Part shown: in pieces, positions 35,706 to 47,200 of the stretch
Numbering within the stretch: the first letter of the stretch is position 1
Layout of the letters: each line of letters starts with the position of its first letter
Notes under the pieces: generated by a model
What the model was told of the DNA's origin: nothing
What the model saw: only the letters and a program-made list of their open reading frames with translations
The model's database searches: none
NCBI GenBank assembly: GCA_009760855.2
Contig: WPIO01000029.1
Span: forward strand, 1,246,001 to 1,310,000
Direction: 5' to 3'
From: Cristatella mucedo
Lineage: Eukaryota > Bryozoa > Phylactolaemata > Cristatellidae
Length of the DNA: 64,000 nucleotides
Position numbers and translations under genes: made by a program

Positions 35706-37479
35706 CACTGTCCTGTGAGAGCGACTTCACTCTCCGCTCGTTTCCCTGCACAACGACCGGGTCATAAGTCAAGTAGAAGTCTGAATGTATGCTTAAATAT
35801 CGAGCTGCTCCTAATCATCGCTTTTATTGCGACTATTTCATAAGCAATTTAAAGTCGGGCTAAAGTAAAATTCCTTAAACACAAGGTATTAAAGAACATT
35901 TGATCTGCTTATAGTGCTTATATTAGGCAGCACTCAGCTCATGCATCAATTTAATACTACGCATGACCCTTCTTGGAGAGTAACTTGAGAATTTCAAGCT
36001 ATCTGTCACAAGCATTCCTGTGCAAGTATTTTAAAGGTCAGACTGAGCTTGCTTGCAGCCACTGGCTTGAGTCTGCCACGCTACGACACCCTAAAACTTA
36101 AGCAAATCGGTTGTACAAGCAATTATAAAGGCATTATATGTAACAGGGTCTTATTGTACTTCAGTGCATAGTGAAAATATTTATGGAATGGTTCTATTAT
36201 TGGGACTCTTGTGCTATTTGATGCTGTCTATCTAAGAAAAATAAAACATTTAGAGAGATATGTAGACCTTTTGCGACTGTCGTTTGAAAACTGCAGTGAC
36301 AAAGCTGCGAGTACTTAAACGTTAGTCTGGTTCCGTGATGCTTTTGAAACAACAGTCAAACAAGTACTTGTAAATCCTTCGGTATCTGGTCAAGATAAAC
36401 GGTTAAAAAACGCATTATGTCCCACTGAGAGCGATTACTAGAAAATGGAAAATTGGTACCAAGGTCTGTGGTAGCCTTTTGGTCAGAACTAAACCGAACA
36501 GCAATTGCAGCAGTCGTATCTGTGGCAGTTCTTTCCGAAAAGCGACAAGTACCAGTGTACCCTGAACCTTGCGCCACGGCTGGTGACTTCTAGGTGCTCC
36601 CAAATACACGTAGGCATCCGGACAGTAATTGAACGCCACAGCAATGAAAAGCACGTGTCTATTAATATTACAAATTCAGATCAATAGCTGAAGCAACTCT
36701 ATTTTATAGCGACACAGAGGTTACAGGTGGCAACTACCGTCCATGGCGGACATCACCTCTGGTATAGCATCAAGATTGCCTCTAAACTGTCTAATTCAAT
36801 TTCAACTATCTAATGTAAACTGTCTCGATGGTCTGGTGCGAAACTGCTGCCTGGCTAGAAGCTTCTAGATTGGAGCACAAATGACTGCCTAGAGCATGGG
36901 TGGGAATTTTAAGCTGTCTAAGCTTGGATTTTCAAATAACCGATTTCAAGACTTTCTTGTCAGGGAACCACGAATAATTAATATCTTAGTAGTTATCATC
37001 TAGTTGATTTTGTACGCCACCATGCCTAAATCATTCTCTTAAAAGACGGCTTGCTTTTAGAAGTGCGGCTAAAGGTTTGCACACATTAGAGGCACTACTG
37101 CGTACTGTTTATTTCCAATCATCGAGTTTATGATAACTTTCCTCATCAACATTTCATCAAGCACAGCTGTCATTTTGTCTCGCCGAACACCCTAGATCAG
37201 TTTCACGGCCAGTATCATCATTTGGATAACTAGCTCTATGCCCCTTGATGCGAAGTTTGATTTAGCATGTCCATTTAATTCCCGCCATAAAAGTTCAATT
37301 CTGATTTTTCCTATGTAAAATGCACCCGGCTTCATTGATTAAATCTCCAGTTTTTGTCGCGAGTATTCTTGGCTTGAGCCAATACTACTGCTAAAATAGT
37401 TGGACTTTTAACAAGCTCTATAAAAATAATTATTGGTATACTGGTTTAATTATATAGCTTCAATTATTTTTTCGGCAGA
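35706..37479. other. Intergenic, no feature recognised
   Basis: AT-rich sequence. Overlapping short frames near 36356-36687 show no recognisable similarity. Confidence 0.5.
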
Positions 37480-37607
37480 CACGTTTTGACAGCTAGTACC
37501 ACCACTTGTAGTGGGCGATCAAGGTTTACCAGCTGCGCCACTCGAACTCACGACCTTTGCATTTTCATCCGACACGGAGCCACTATTGCAGCGATGGCGC
37601 TCACCTT
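37480..37607 (-). mobile_element. SINE-A copy, degenerate
   Basis: The minus strand keeps GGTGAGCGCCAT at the head, a B-box-like GTGAGTTCGAGTG, and the CCACTACAAGTGGTGG body that corresponds to GCCACTGCAAGCGGTGG in better copies. The tail is lost. Confidence 0.55.
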
Positions 37608-38330
37608 ACTCGGAAACAAATACGAGCTCTGTAAGGGCAAGCACCTGTAGCTTGGGCTTCGAGGTGAGCTGTACTTAAAGGCCGGACTGTTCGCTCTTGC
37701 CTCCCTTCTGCCAAAAATATGCCGCTCTTCTCTGAGGACCGTGTAACTTGTATATTCAGGTAGAGGCAACCTTTGCGGCCGTCATGCTCTGCTGATGTCT
37801 GAGCACGTGCGTGAAGGATCCTCCATGAAGGATCTATGACTCGTTAGCCATGCTCACGGCGACAGCTTGGCTGGTATTTTTCGTGCGTCTGAAACGGTTG
37901 GCACCATTGGGAGAGCTGTGTTTGTTGCAAACGTCTAGAACGTTCTTAGCTATACAAATCGGCTGCGACTTATTTCATTTTGAGTTGCCCCGACGTCGAA
38001 CATTGTGAGAATGACTCATGTCCTGACCTCCCTCCTGAAAGCAATCTGGCGTTGAGGGTCAGATTAAGTGCTACCCTGACCTATCCTTCATTCCGTCTGA
38101 TAAAGGTCCAAACTAAAAGGAAACTAAGCTGCAATGGAGCATTTCATGTGGCAGAGTAAAGTGAATGTATAGAGTGATCTTGGGTACGCGAAAGGCTATG
38201 GAGACAGACAGTATGGGAGTGACTAGCACAGACTTCATAATATTGCCATTGGCTGAAGATGAGAATACGGCAAAACCAAGCAGCTGGCGCATGCTGGACA
38301 AAGCTAGCACTGGAAAGGGAGGTTCAAAAA

Positions 38331-38890
38331 TGGTAACGCTAATCCTGACGAATTCCCTTCATTCCAGGACATCCTTTCCATGACTACGATCGAGCGAAGC
38401 CCAAACAAGTTCAGTGAGTGTACAAGGACAAAGCGCCCTGGATTTCAATGGGTTCATAACAATACCTATGGGTCAAAGAGTGTCACGCACACGCTATGTT
38501 TACCGAAAGCGAGCCCCCTGAATTGAGGCAGCTTTCGTTTATGGCCGTCGTAGCAGCGTTATGCACTGTTGGAGCTACGCGTCATGTGCAGTGATGAACT
38601 GGATCTAGTCGTGATGAATGACCGTCGCTGGATTACTGAAAAAGAGATTAACAAAGCGCCCTCGAATTTCAATGGGTTAGTGGCAATAACTGGAGGTCAG
38701 AAAGTGTCACGCTCCCCTTATTTTACTATTGGTTAGAAAGCGTCACGCTCCACTTATTTTAGTGTAGGTTAGAAAGCGTCACGCTCCCCTTATTTTAGCA
38801 TAAGACCCATCCATATTGTCAAATCTTTCGATCAGGCCGATTGCAGCTGGTTGAGGTGCTGTAGCAGCGACAGGCTACATAAAGGCAGAT
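38331..38890. repeat. Composite dispersed repeat, copy 1 (with internal duplication)
   Basis: ACAAAGCGCCCT, ATTTCAATGGGTT, AATAACTGGAGGTCAG, ATTGTCAAAT and CCGATTGCAGCTG occur in the same order at 42361-42560. A third, shorter match (ACAAAGCGCCCTGG) lies at 38430. SINE-A lies upstream of both main copies, so a larger composite unit may be duplicated. Confidence 0.65.
38695..38805. repeat. 36-bp tandem repeat, 3 units
   Basis: GGT(C/T)AGAAAG(T/C)GTCACGCTCC starts at 38695, 38731 and 38767, an exact 36-bp period. The related copy at 42460 has only one unit. Confidence 0.9.
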
Positions 38891-40009
38891 AAAAAACAAA
38901 GGAACCAACCACAGCCGGCTCGCCAACAATGTTAGGTGCTGGTGCCATCTGGCAAATTAAGTCATGAGCTGACGTCAGCTTAGCCAAGCGAGCCCATCCA
39001 GTTAGCTAAACTAAAGTAGTTCTGAGAGTCTCAATATTCTCATCTGTGAACACTTGTATGGGATCCATTTTATTGCACTAAATTTGCAAAGTCCAGAGCT
39101 CTCAGTACAAAAGATGGATACTTAAATGTTCGACGCTTGCATATTTCATTTCGGACATGGCTTTCCAAGTTACTTCACCACAGAAGTTGGTATAAGTTCC
39201 AGGTGAGGGCGACTATTTCCAAAGGCAGTTTGAACAGAACATACTGAGACGATAGTTGTGTTAAGACGCTTTGATCTGCAAAATTTGCATAGATGGTTTC
39301 CAAAAAATTAAGTAATCTTCATTTTGAGACAGCATGCCTAACGTTTGTGCAGCCTCAGGAATCATCGTACGGTATCCGGAACTATTAGCCAGTATCGGGA
39401 ATTGTCAGGCAGTATCAGGAATAATCGACCCGTAGCGGGTAGTTACAGCTACCCGGCTGAACTAGGGTTGAAGCAAAGGGTGATTGCATGACTCCAACAA
39501 GGTGAAGTGCTGATAACTTAAACTTCTGAAAAGTCAAAGGTTAATTTTTTGGATTCATGCATAGCTCGATGCTGATGTGGATTTTGGAGAAGAAGATAAA
39601 GACTACCCGCCTTCAAAGACAGCTAGGAACAAAAGGTCTACACATCTTCTCTGGTAAACTACGTTTGAACCTAATGAAGAGAGACAATGCGACGTATGGT
39701 AACGGTTTGCGTTGGTTTTCAATTATACTTGGCGACGACACTACCTTAGTTTAAGAAGGAGGGGGTGAAACATTGAAAAACTGCATTAGCCGGGTCATGA
39801 CAGCCCAAGATAGTCTTAGCAGCTCCTGAAAAAAACAGCTCTACCAATCTGATATTTCTTGCTTGAAATAATCAAGCCGTTGTAGTCCAGGCATCGAGCC
39901 AAGGAGGCTGGATTTCAGCTTCAAGCTGATTATTTTCTGGAGCTTGTTCTTTACACCGTTGATCTCTACGGCTATAGAAAGCATAAACCTACAATAGATG
40001 CTTGATCTC
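38891..40009. other. Intergenic, no feature recognised
   Basis: No recognised family. An open frame at 39557-39754 has no similarity that I can name. Confidence 0.5.
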
Positions 40010-41620
40010 TTTATGCAATGTATCTCCGTCTGTAACTCCACAAAGTCATAAAGACCATGTGGGTGTTACGCAGGAGAGTTATGTATAGTGCACTCACAGA
40101 TTAAGCGGCTTTCGGTACGCATTCGGTATCCAACAGACTTCGTCTCACGCAACAAAGATAAAGCGGGAAGCATAGCAGAGTCAGGAGAGCAGTTGAGGTA
40201 GCGAGTAGGATGGAAGAAGCCGCTCAGGACCGCTGAAAAGGATGAGCCATAGTCGGCAGTAGGAGAGTAGTTGTCGTTGCCTAAGAATTGTGAAAACGAG
40301 TTCCACAGTCTAGCACCTGCAGAGCTAAAGCTTCTGTCGCCAACGGTCTTTAATAATAATAATTCACTTGATAAAACGCCCTCAGAGAACTTAATCTCTC
40401 TCTAGGCGCTTTACATTTGCTGTAAAGTGAAATGCAATTGAATAGTAAGTAAAATCATGCTTTAAAAAACAAACGAAATGAAGAATATGGTTAGGGGTGA
40501 CATGCACAGGGTCAGCATGCAAATGTTGTTACTGGCAGCATGCACAGTGTCAGCACGCATAAGCACATCAAGGACGAATCACAGGGACCCACTAAATGCT
40601 GTCCTAAATAGGTGTTTTTAGGTTCCTTTTAAATGTGGTCAGGTCGGGGGATGTTCTGACGCAGGTCGGGAGGGAGTTCCAGGCTTTGGGAGCATATGAA
40701 CTAAATGCACGGTCTCGAAAGGATTTAAGGTTTGTATGAGGTATTTCTAGACTGTTGGATTCCGAAAAGCGGGTGGTACGATGCTTAGGCTGATGGGGTA
40801 GTATATCTGAGTGATAGACTGGAGCCATAGAATGAAGGGACCTAAAAGTGTTTAAGCGAAGGAATAGAACGGCTAATTTATTGTCCACACAGGACCTGAG
40901 GGCACAAACAGGCTGAAACTGATGCAGCAGTTCAGCTAGGTACGAAGGAGCCAAGCCTGGGCAGGCCTTGTGGGTCAGCGTAAGAACTTTCCTCTGTATC
41001 CGTTGCTCAACCGGCATCCATCTTGGCTTTTTTAGCAAAGGAGACACGTGCTCAAACCTCTGGGACTTGAAGACTAGCCTTGCAGCCATATTCATAGTCA
41101 GCTGCAGTGGCCTAATTGCTTTCTTTGACAGCCTAGCCAAAAGGGAATTGCAATAATTAAGCAGAGACAGAACTAAGGAGCTAGTTAAATATTTTACAAA
41201 CAACTGTGGAAGACAGCTCCCAATGTTCAATAGGGATTGAACGTGATAGCTAGCTGAAAAAGCAGTCTTCGGAATGAAGCTTTTAAAATTGAGGCAGCTC
41301 TCGAAAACGACACCTAAATTCTGAGCACGTAGTGATAGTCGCACAATAGCATCACCTACTAGAAGAGCAAAGCCCTTGAAGCCAGCCACGAGCTTAGGGT
41401 GTCCTATGAGCAGCAGTTCGGTTTTATCGTTATTAGATTTCAGGAAGTTTTCGACATCCGGGATCTAATATCGGCAAGGCAAGCATTCAGTTTCTCAGTT
41501 GCCGCAGCAGATTCCGATGGTTTGAATGACAAATACAACTGAGTATCGTCAGCATAGAAGTGATATCCTATTACATGGGCCTTAATCACTTTTCCCAGAG
41601 GTTGTGTGTATTAATTAATC
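40010..41620 (-). mobile_element. LINE-B copy interrupted by a nested LINE-A
   Basis: The minus strand carries the YADD reverse-transcriptase motif in YHFYADDTQLYLSF (YADD at about 41545-41556). It continues with [47 protein letters not shown], and [10 protein letters not shown] to RLNT. A LINE-A copy interrupts it there. The LINE-B 3' part resumes at about 40350 and ends near 40010 with GGAGATACATT. The 261-codon frame at 40604-41389 is a fusion made by this insertion and not a real gene. Confidence 0.85.
40351..40847 (-). mobile_element. LINE-A insertion nested inside LINE-B
   Basis: Begins on the minus strand at TTTTAGGTCCCTTCATTC, runs through the LINE-A C-terminus ([19 protein letters not shown]) and 3' UTR, and ends in (ATT)n. 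LINE-B flanks are TTAAACAC on the 5' side and TTAAAGAC on the 3' side, a probable 8-bp target-site duplication with one mismatch. Confidence 0.85.
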
Positions 41621-41665
41621 AGTGCTCTTTGTCTGCTTGGCTATGATAACTTCGCTGAACTTCGC

Positions 41666-41851
41666 ATAAATAAAACAAGTAAATCCTAGCTTAAACAGCC
41701 TCTTTTTGTATAGCGACAGTAGAGGCTGTACGGCCATCACCACAGCTTGCAGTGGCGATAAAGAATCGCCCACCGTAGGAATCGAACCCACGACCTTGGG
41801 ACTGAGGTCGTGAAAGCAACCGCCTTACCTAGTGTGCCATCGCGGCTCACC
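41666..41851 (-). mobile_element. SINE-A copy, tRNA-derived
   Basis: The minus strand has GATGGCACACTAGGTAAGG (A-box region), GGTTCGATTCC (B box), GCCACTGCAAGCTGTGG and the GCTATACAAAAAGAGG tail. These match the copy at 23252 in order and spacing, including the AAGCTAGGATTTACTTG end. Confidence 0.82.
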
Positions 41852-42274
41852 TACGGAGGCATCAGTGTCTGGCACTTGCTAGCCTTGCTTCAAGGCACCA
41901 GCTCAACCAGTATTTGTCATGCGTCCGCGCGGTCATGTTCCGTTATGAGTGCTGCATTTGTGACAACGGGTTGCTGCTCAGAAGCAGCTACAGCCGGTCT
42001 ACATTGGCACTTAGGTCTGCTGCCAACTCTCGCGATATTGACCCAGTAATGTATTTTTGGGTGAAAATACACCCGTTATCCAATCAATTCATGGTGTGAA
42101 CCTCTTAGCTAGCTCGGAGGATTGTCGGACTGGTCAACACAGACAAGGGTAAGCTCAGGATGTCGGCCATGCGTGGGGAGACCACAGTGTGTAAACCTCT
42201 GCTGTCGGCCACACCGAGCAGCAGGTGCGTTCGCGTCTAGGCCAGCAGTCAGTGCGAAGGTTCTGGCACGGTGT

Positions 42275-42560
42275 CACTAATCCTGACTAACGCCCGTGAA
42301 TCCAAAGCACCCATTCCAGGGCCCCGAACTGGCACAGCCCCGGAAAGTTGAATAATAGTGTCGCTGGTCGTGATGAATGACCGTCACCTGGCTTCCACAG
42401 AAAGAGGATAACAAAGCGCCCTCGATTTCAATGGGTTATCGACAATAACTGGAGGTCAGCAAGCGTCACACTCACCCTATTTAAGTCAAACCCCGTCTAC
42501 ATTGTCAAATTCTCCGACCGCGCCGATTGCAGCTGCTTGAGGTGCTGTCGCAGTTAGAAG
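42275..42560. repeat. Composite dispersed repeat, copy 2
   Basis: Shares TCGTGATGAATGACCGTC, ACAAAGCGCCCTCGA, AATAACTGGAGGTCAG and GCCGATTGCAGCTG with 38606-38890 in the same order. It holds one copy of the unit that is tripled there. Confidence 0.65.
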
Positions 42561-43119
42561 AAGGTGGATAGGAGGAGCAGGCAAGTAGCCCTCTGGAAAA
42601 GCACCTAGGCGAGGCTGCCCTGTACCGTGCGACTTCAGCACTGGCGAATCTGAGCTATCGAGAAGGCAGGGCATCCCTCGCAGTAAAATAGTGAGCACAT
42701 TATTGTGGTATGTCCGGCATGCCAATTAATTGTTGTAGGCAAGAGTATCTTCAGGGTGTTGATTTGTCAGGAACTGGGGTGCAGGCACGTTGAGTTGGAG
42801 TAGAGAAAAGGTTTCCTGCGTTACTTGCGATCCAGATGAATGAATGTTAAGGCTTTCAGTGAGTTGTTTGCCAGCTGACGTGGCCTTGCATGTGATCCAG
42901 TGGCTAAAGTCACAGATGCTCTAGATTGTGTCTCTGCAAAGCGAGTGATCTGATCTGTGTGAGTCACCAAAGCGATTCTACAGCCAGCATTATGGCTATC
43001 GTCCACTTGTAAGAGAATACCTATAACAAACGTTTTTGATCAACTAGGATTGCCTGTTACTAATACTACGTTTTGAATGTTAGGCTTTGAAACCCAGGCA
43101 TGGTATTGGATCATGGGAT
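42561..43119. other. Intergenic, no feature recognised
   Basis: Short frames only. I recognise neither a repeat family nor regulatory elements here. Confidence 0.45.
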
Positions 43120-43826
43120 TGGTAGTCATCCCGTCTTGACTTCTGTAACTAACTGCTTGCTGGCCTACTGGCATGTGCAATCAGGCGCTTACAGATGGTG
43201 CAAAACTCCACAGCTAGGCTTGTCTGTCGTGAGCATCGCAGTTGCTACATCACACCACTTCTCGCCGACCTGCATTGGCTACCAATAAAGCAACGAATCG
43301 ACTTTAAGGTTTCGTCGCTTTCTTTTAGGTCACCTTATTTTTTGGCTCCAGCGAATCTCTCTAACATCCTTACCCACCAGGCCAAGCATCGTACCACCCG
43401 CCTGTCTGAAACTAACTGTTTATCTATACCTCATACAAACTTTAAACCCTTTGGAGACCGTGCATTTGTGTGCATGCTCCCGAAGCCTGGAACTCACTCC
43501 CGACTTACGTCACAACATCCTCTGACTTGACCACATTCAAAAAGAACTTGAAAACGCACCTATTTAGGACAACATTTAGTGGGTCTCTGTGATTCGTCCT
43601 TCATATGCTTATGTGTTCTGACACTGTGCATGCTGCCACTAACCATATTTGCATGCTGACCCTGTGCATGTCATCCCTAACCATGTTAATAATGTTGTTT
43701 ATCAAGCATGATATTACTCACCATTCAATCGCGTTTCCTTTTGCAGCAGATATACAGCCTCTAGAAAGAGATATAGTTCTCTGAGGGTGCTTTATCAAGT
43801 GCATTATTGTTATTATTATTTTTATT
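43120..43826 (+). mobile_element. LINE-A 3' fragment directly upstream of P450 gene 2
   Basis: From the SRLDFCN box through [34 protein letters not shown] and FKPFGDRAF, with frameshifts, to the 3' UTR and an ATT-rich tail. The tail ends about 50 bp before the gene 2 start codon. Confidence 0.86.
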
Positions 43827-43876
43827 AAGTGCATACCACAGGCTCAGCTAGATGGTGTCGATATCGTTGTAGAAAT

Positions 43877-44237
43877 ATGAATTTTATTGATCAGCTTCTT
43901 ATCCCTGACACGGGCAGTGTCTTGGTGCTTCTGGGTATGCTCCTGGGCACTTACTGGGTCTTCTACAGTTATACCAAGAGGAACTATCCACCGGGCCCGT
44001 CAGCGTGGCCACTGATCGGCCATTTACCGAGGATGATTTCTTCTGACAGACTCACCTTCTTTAGCGAAGCAGCCGACAGACATGGACCAGTCACTACAAT
44101 TTGGCTGGGTCCACAGCCACTTATACTACTCAGCTCGCCGGAGGTGGTGAAAGAAGCTTTTTTAAGTAATGCAGATCTATTTAGCGATCGGCCATTTATG
44201 TACACCCTCAGATTACTGTTCGGCGGCAAACGCACTG
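43877..44237 (+). CDS. P450 gene 2, exon 1 (anchor and hinge)
   Basis: Codes residues 1-120 plus one base (phase 1). Contains the anchor [17 protein letters not shown], the [15 protein letters not shown] hinge and an [16 protein letters not shown] segment matching gene 1. Donor ACTG|GTGAGT. Confidence 0.93.
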
Positions 44238-47200
44238 GTGAGTGGACCTAGGAAGAAAGAAGAAATGATGTGCCAAATTTTTGGCACCAACATCAGGCTC
44301 TACTGTTTACCCTTTGGCCCAACTGCCGGCCCTCATACAACTTTCGCACATCCATCTCGAAATGGCTTGAGTGTATCGTGTTGGTGCTTAGCTCGAATCT
44401 AATGTCATGACAATGTCATTTATAGTTTACTTAATATATAGGCATCTCCTTCAATAACGGTGAGTCTCACAAGGCTATGCGAAGAGTAGCTCGGATGGCA
44501 CTGCATGACTTCGGTCTTGGAAAACTAAGTCTGGAAGAGAAGATCCAAGATGAAGTGAATGCACTATCAAATGAATTGCAAAAGAGTCAAGGTCGGCCCA
44601 TCAATGATATTAAGTGGATGATTCAGCAAGCCGTATCGAATGTCATATTCAGCATATGCTTTGGGAATAGGTAAGTGGTACACAGCCTAATTTTTTCAAT
44701 TATTGAAGGTGCATTCAAGTGTCTTTGATTTTAGGGTTCACATAACGTAACCCAGCATTTACAGCCCTAATAATTAAACTTTCAACTCTGCACATCAGAT
44801 ACTGCTTAGCCTAAATTTTTGTCATTGGAAGTAGATTAAATTGTTTTCTAATGTTTACTACCTCAAAAGATATATAAAATTGCCATTATTATTCAAGCAA
44901 TTGGTTTTGCCACCAGGAATGTGTTACATTTTAAATGTGCTTGTTAATGCGGCTAATAATGAAGGGTTCACTTAGTTTCGTTCTTGTGTAGTCGTAATCA
45001 ACTATAAGTAAGGCCTGTTTACATATGATTATACTGACTTTATAATAAAAATAACATCGATTTATACTTCATTGGTTTTTCGATATTTAGTATTACACTG
45101 TGAACCATTCAAGTAAGTTATTCTTCCAACAAAGACTCCAATCGCATTCTCCTTAGTTGCTGAGCTCAAAGTCAAGCAAATCGTGATGAGAACCCTCTCT
45201 CTGTTTCTCTATGAGTAAAATTAGCCTGCTCATTCTAGTTAATGAAGAGAAGCATGTAGCATTACATTTTGAAAGAAATCCTTCAGTCTCTCAGGCAGTA
45301 GTTTTTTGCAATATTCTCAATCAGATCACATTAACTAACCGCTTTGAGATTGCTTAGTAATGTGCAAATGAGTAGAAAAAGAGCTTACCACTATGCATCA
45401 ACAAGTGTATGTGTAGGTCAGCAATAAAAAGAGAATTTTCCAAACTGTGTCTTTCCCCTTCCATGTACTTGGGATAGATTAACGAATTACCATAACCTAG
45501 CCCCCTTCAAATAGCAGCTCTTCATGGCGCCAGCATCTGAGCTCAATGAGAAACCTCTACTAAACCTTGTGATAGTCATCACCCTGATCGCTTCTTAGCG
45601 GACCCTCACTAACACCTTTCCAGCGGCAATATATGGTGGTATGAGGACGACTCTCCAAGATGCAGTCCTCAGTAGCCATTAAATCACACTAAATTAGCTA
45701 AGGAGTTCAACCGACGATCAAAAGTCAGATGAAGGCCAGCGATGGTAATGGCACTCTCAGCAGGTCACCGACGCATCTAGGCGTACTTTACATTCATCGC
45801 TGTACCAACTTCAGAGGGTTATAGAAGAGTAGTTTTAACTTTAGAATATTTCTGAATGAATTTCTTATCAAATAAAAAATAATTATTCCGATACTGATGC
45901 TTCTGGTAGGCCCAGGTTAATTCCTCAAAGAATGACTAGGACCTTGGGGAATGTTTATGCTATTTATCTCCTTTGCTGATAGTTACCTCCGATGGCCAGT
46001 ACCATTGTAACCCGACATGCATTGCAGCGATGCAGTTGATCGGCGAAAGTGAAATTGGTGATTACTATAATATACATATATTTAATTCATTTGTATAGCG
46101 CCACTCGAGAACTTAATCTCTATTCAGGTGCTTCACATGTGCCTTGGGGCTCGAGTCCACGACCTCAGCCAGGCATTGGTCGGGGCGAGAGCACCTTAAC
46201 CATTGGACCAAACCGGCTAAGCTCCTATGGCCTCGGCTCACGTGGCCTTTTCATTCCTGGCAACTGAAATCCAGATGAAAATATTCAGAGACATTTATTA
46301 CTGTTTATATACTAATCTAGAAAGACCAATTGGAATAATAATAATAATGCAGTTGATAAAGTGCCCTCAGACAACTCAATCTCTTTCTAGGCGTTTACAC
46401 TTGCTGCAAATGGAAACGCAGTTGAATGGTAAGTGGTATCCTGCTTGATAAGCAACATGAATATGAAGCCTTTCATCAATAATTATTGTTAATACTAGTA
46501 TGATAATTATTAGTAATTCTGTTCTACAGCAATCAGTCAGCTGCACTTAACCTCTAGTATGAATAGTGGTTAAAGCATGATTTATGACTGTCAGCTGTGG
46601 GGAGCTTTGGCATGAAAACGAAGCTGTGGCTGTTATAAATGACAGCTATTCAATTGTGCAGCCTCAAAATTCATAGCAGCACAAGAAACTTGTCGGCGAT
46701 CGCAACCACTTGCAGTTGTTAATTAAGGCTCGCTCATTGCAAGACTTTATCCTGCGACCTAGGTCATGAAAAAACAAGCAGCTTCACCCCTAAGGGCTAA
46801 GAGCCAGGGGCCACAACAACTTCCAATGCGACAGAATAGCCCTTCAGAAATTTCTAGACCTTTGAATTACCAGACTGTGAACCTTGTTGGTCTATAGTTA
46901 CATTACCGACATACACTCGCCGTCTGACTCTACCTAGCAATCTAAGCACCAATTGATAAAGAGAAGGTCCTGTCCTCACGGTATAATTGCTGTATTCCTG
47001 GCGGACTTTCACATCTGGTATTGCGTGCACGTACTGACCACTCAAAATACATAGTTTCCTTGCACTTCTGATGGTTTTTGCAGTACTCACATAAAACATG
47101 CGCTGACAGCAGTGAATTCGATTACTCTTTCTGGAGTGACTGCGATTGGGAGGTGATCGAAACTAACTACCTGTGACCAAAGTGGACCTAAAAGAAGCGG

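Noticed and set aside
40604-41389. 261-codon minus-strand frame as a single gene
   Set aside because: The N-terminal part is LINE-B and the C-terminal part is LINE-A, joined by a nested insertion. The intact LINE-B at 54194 shows the true continuation.
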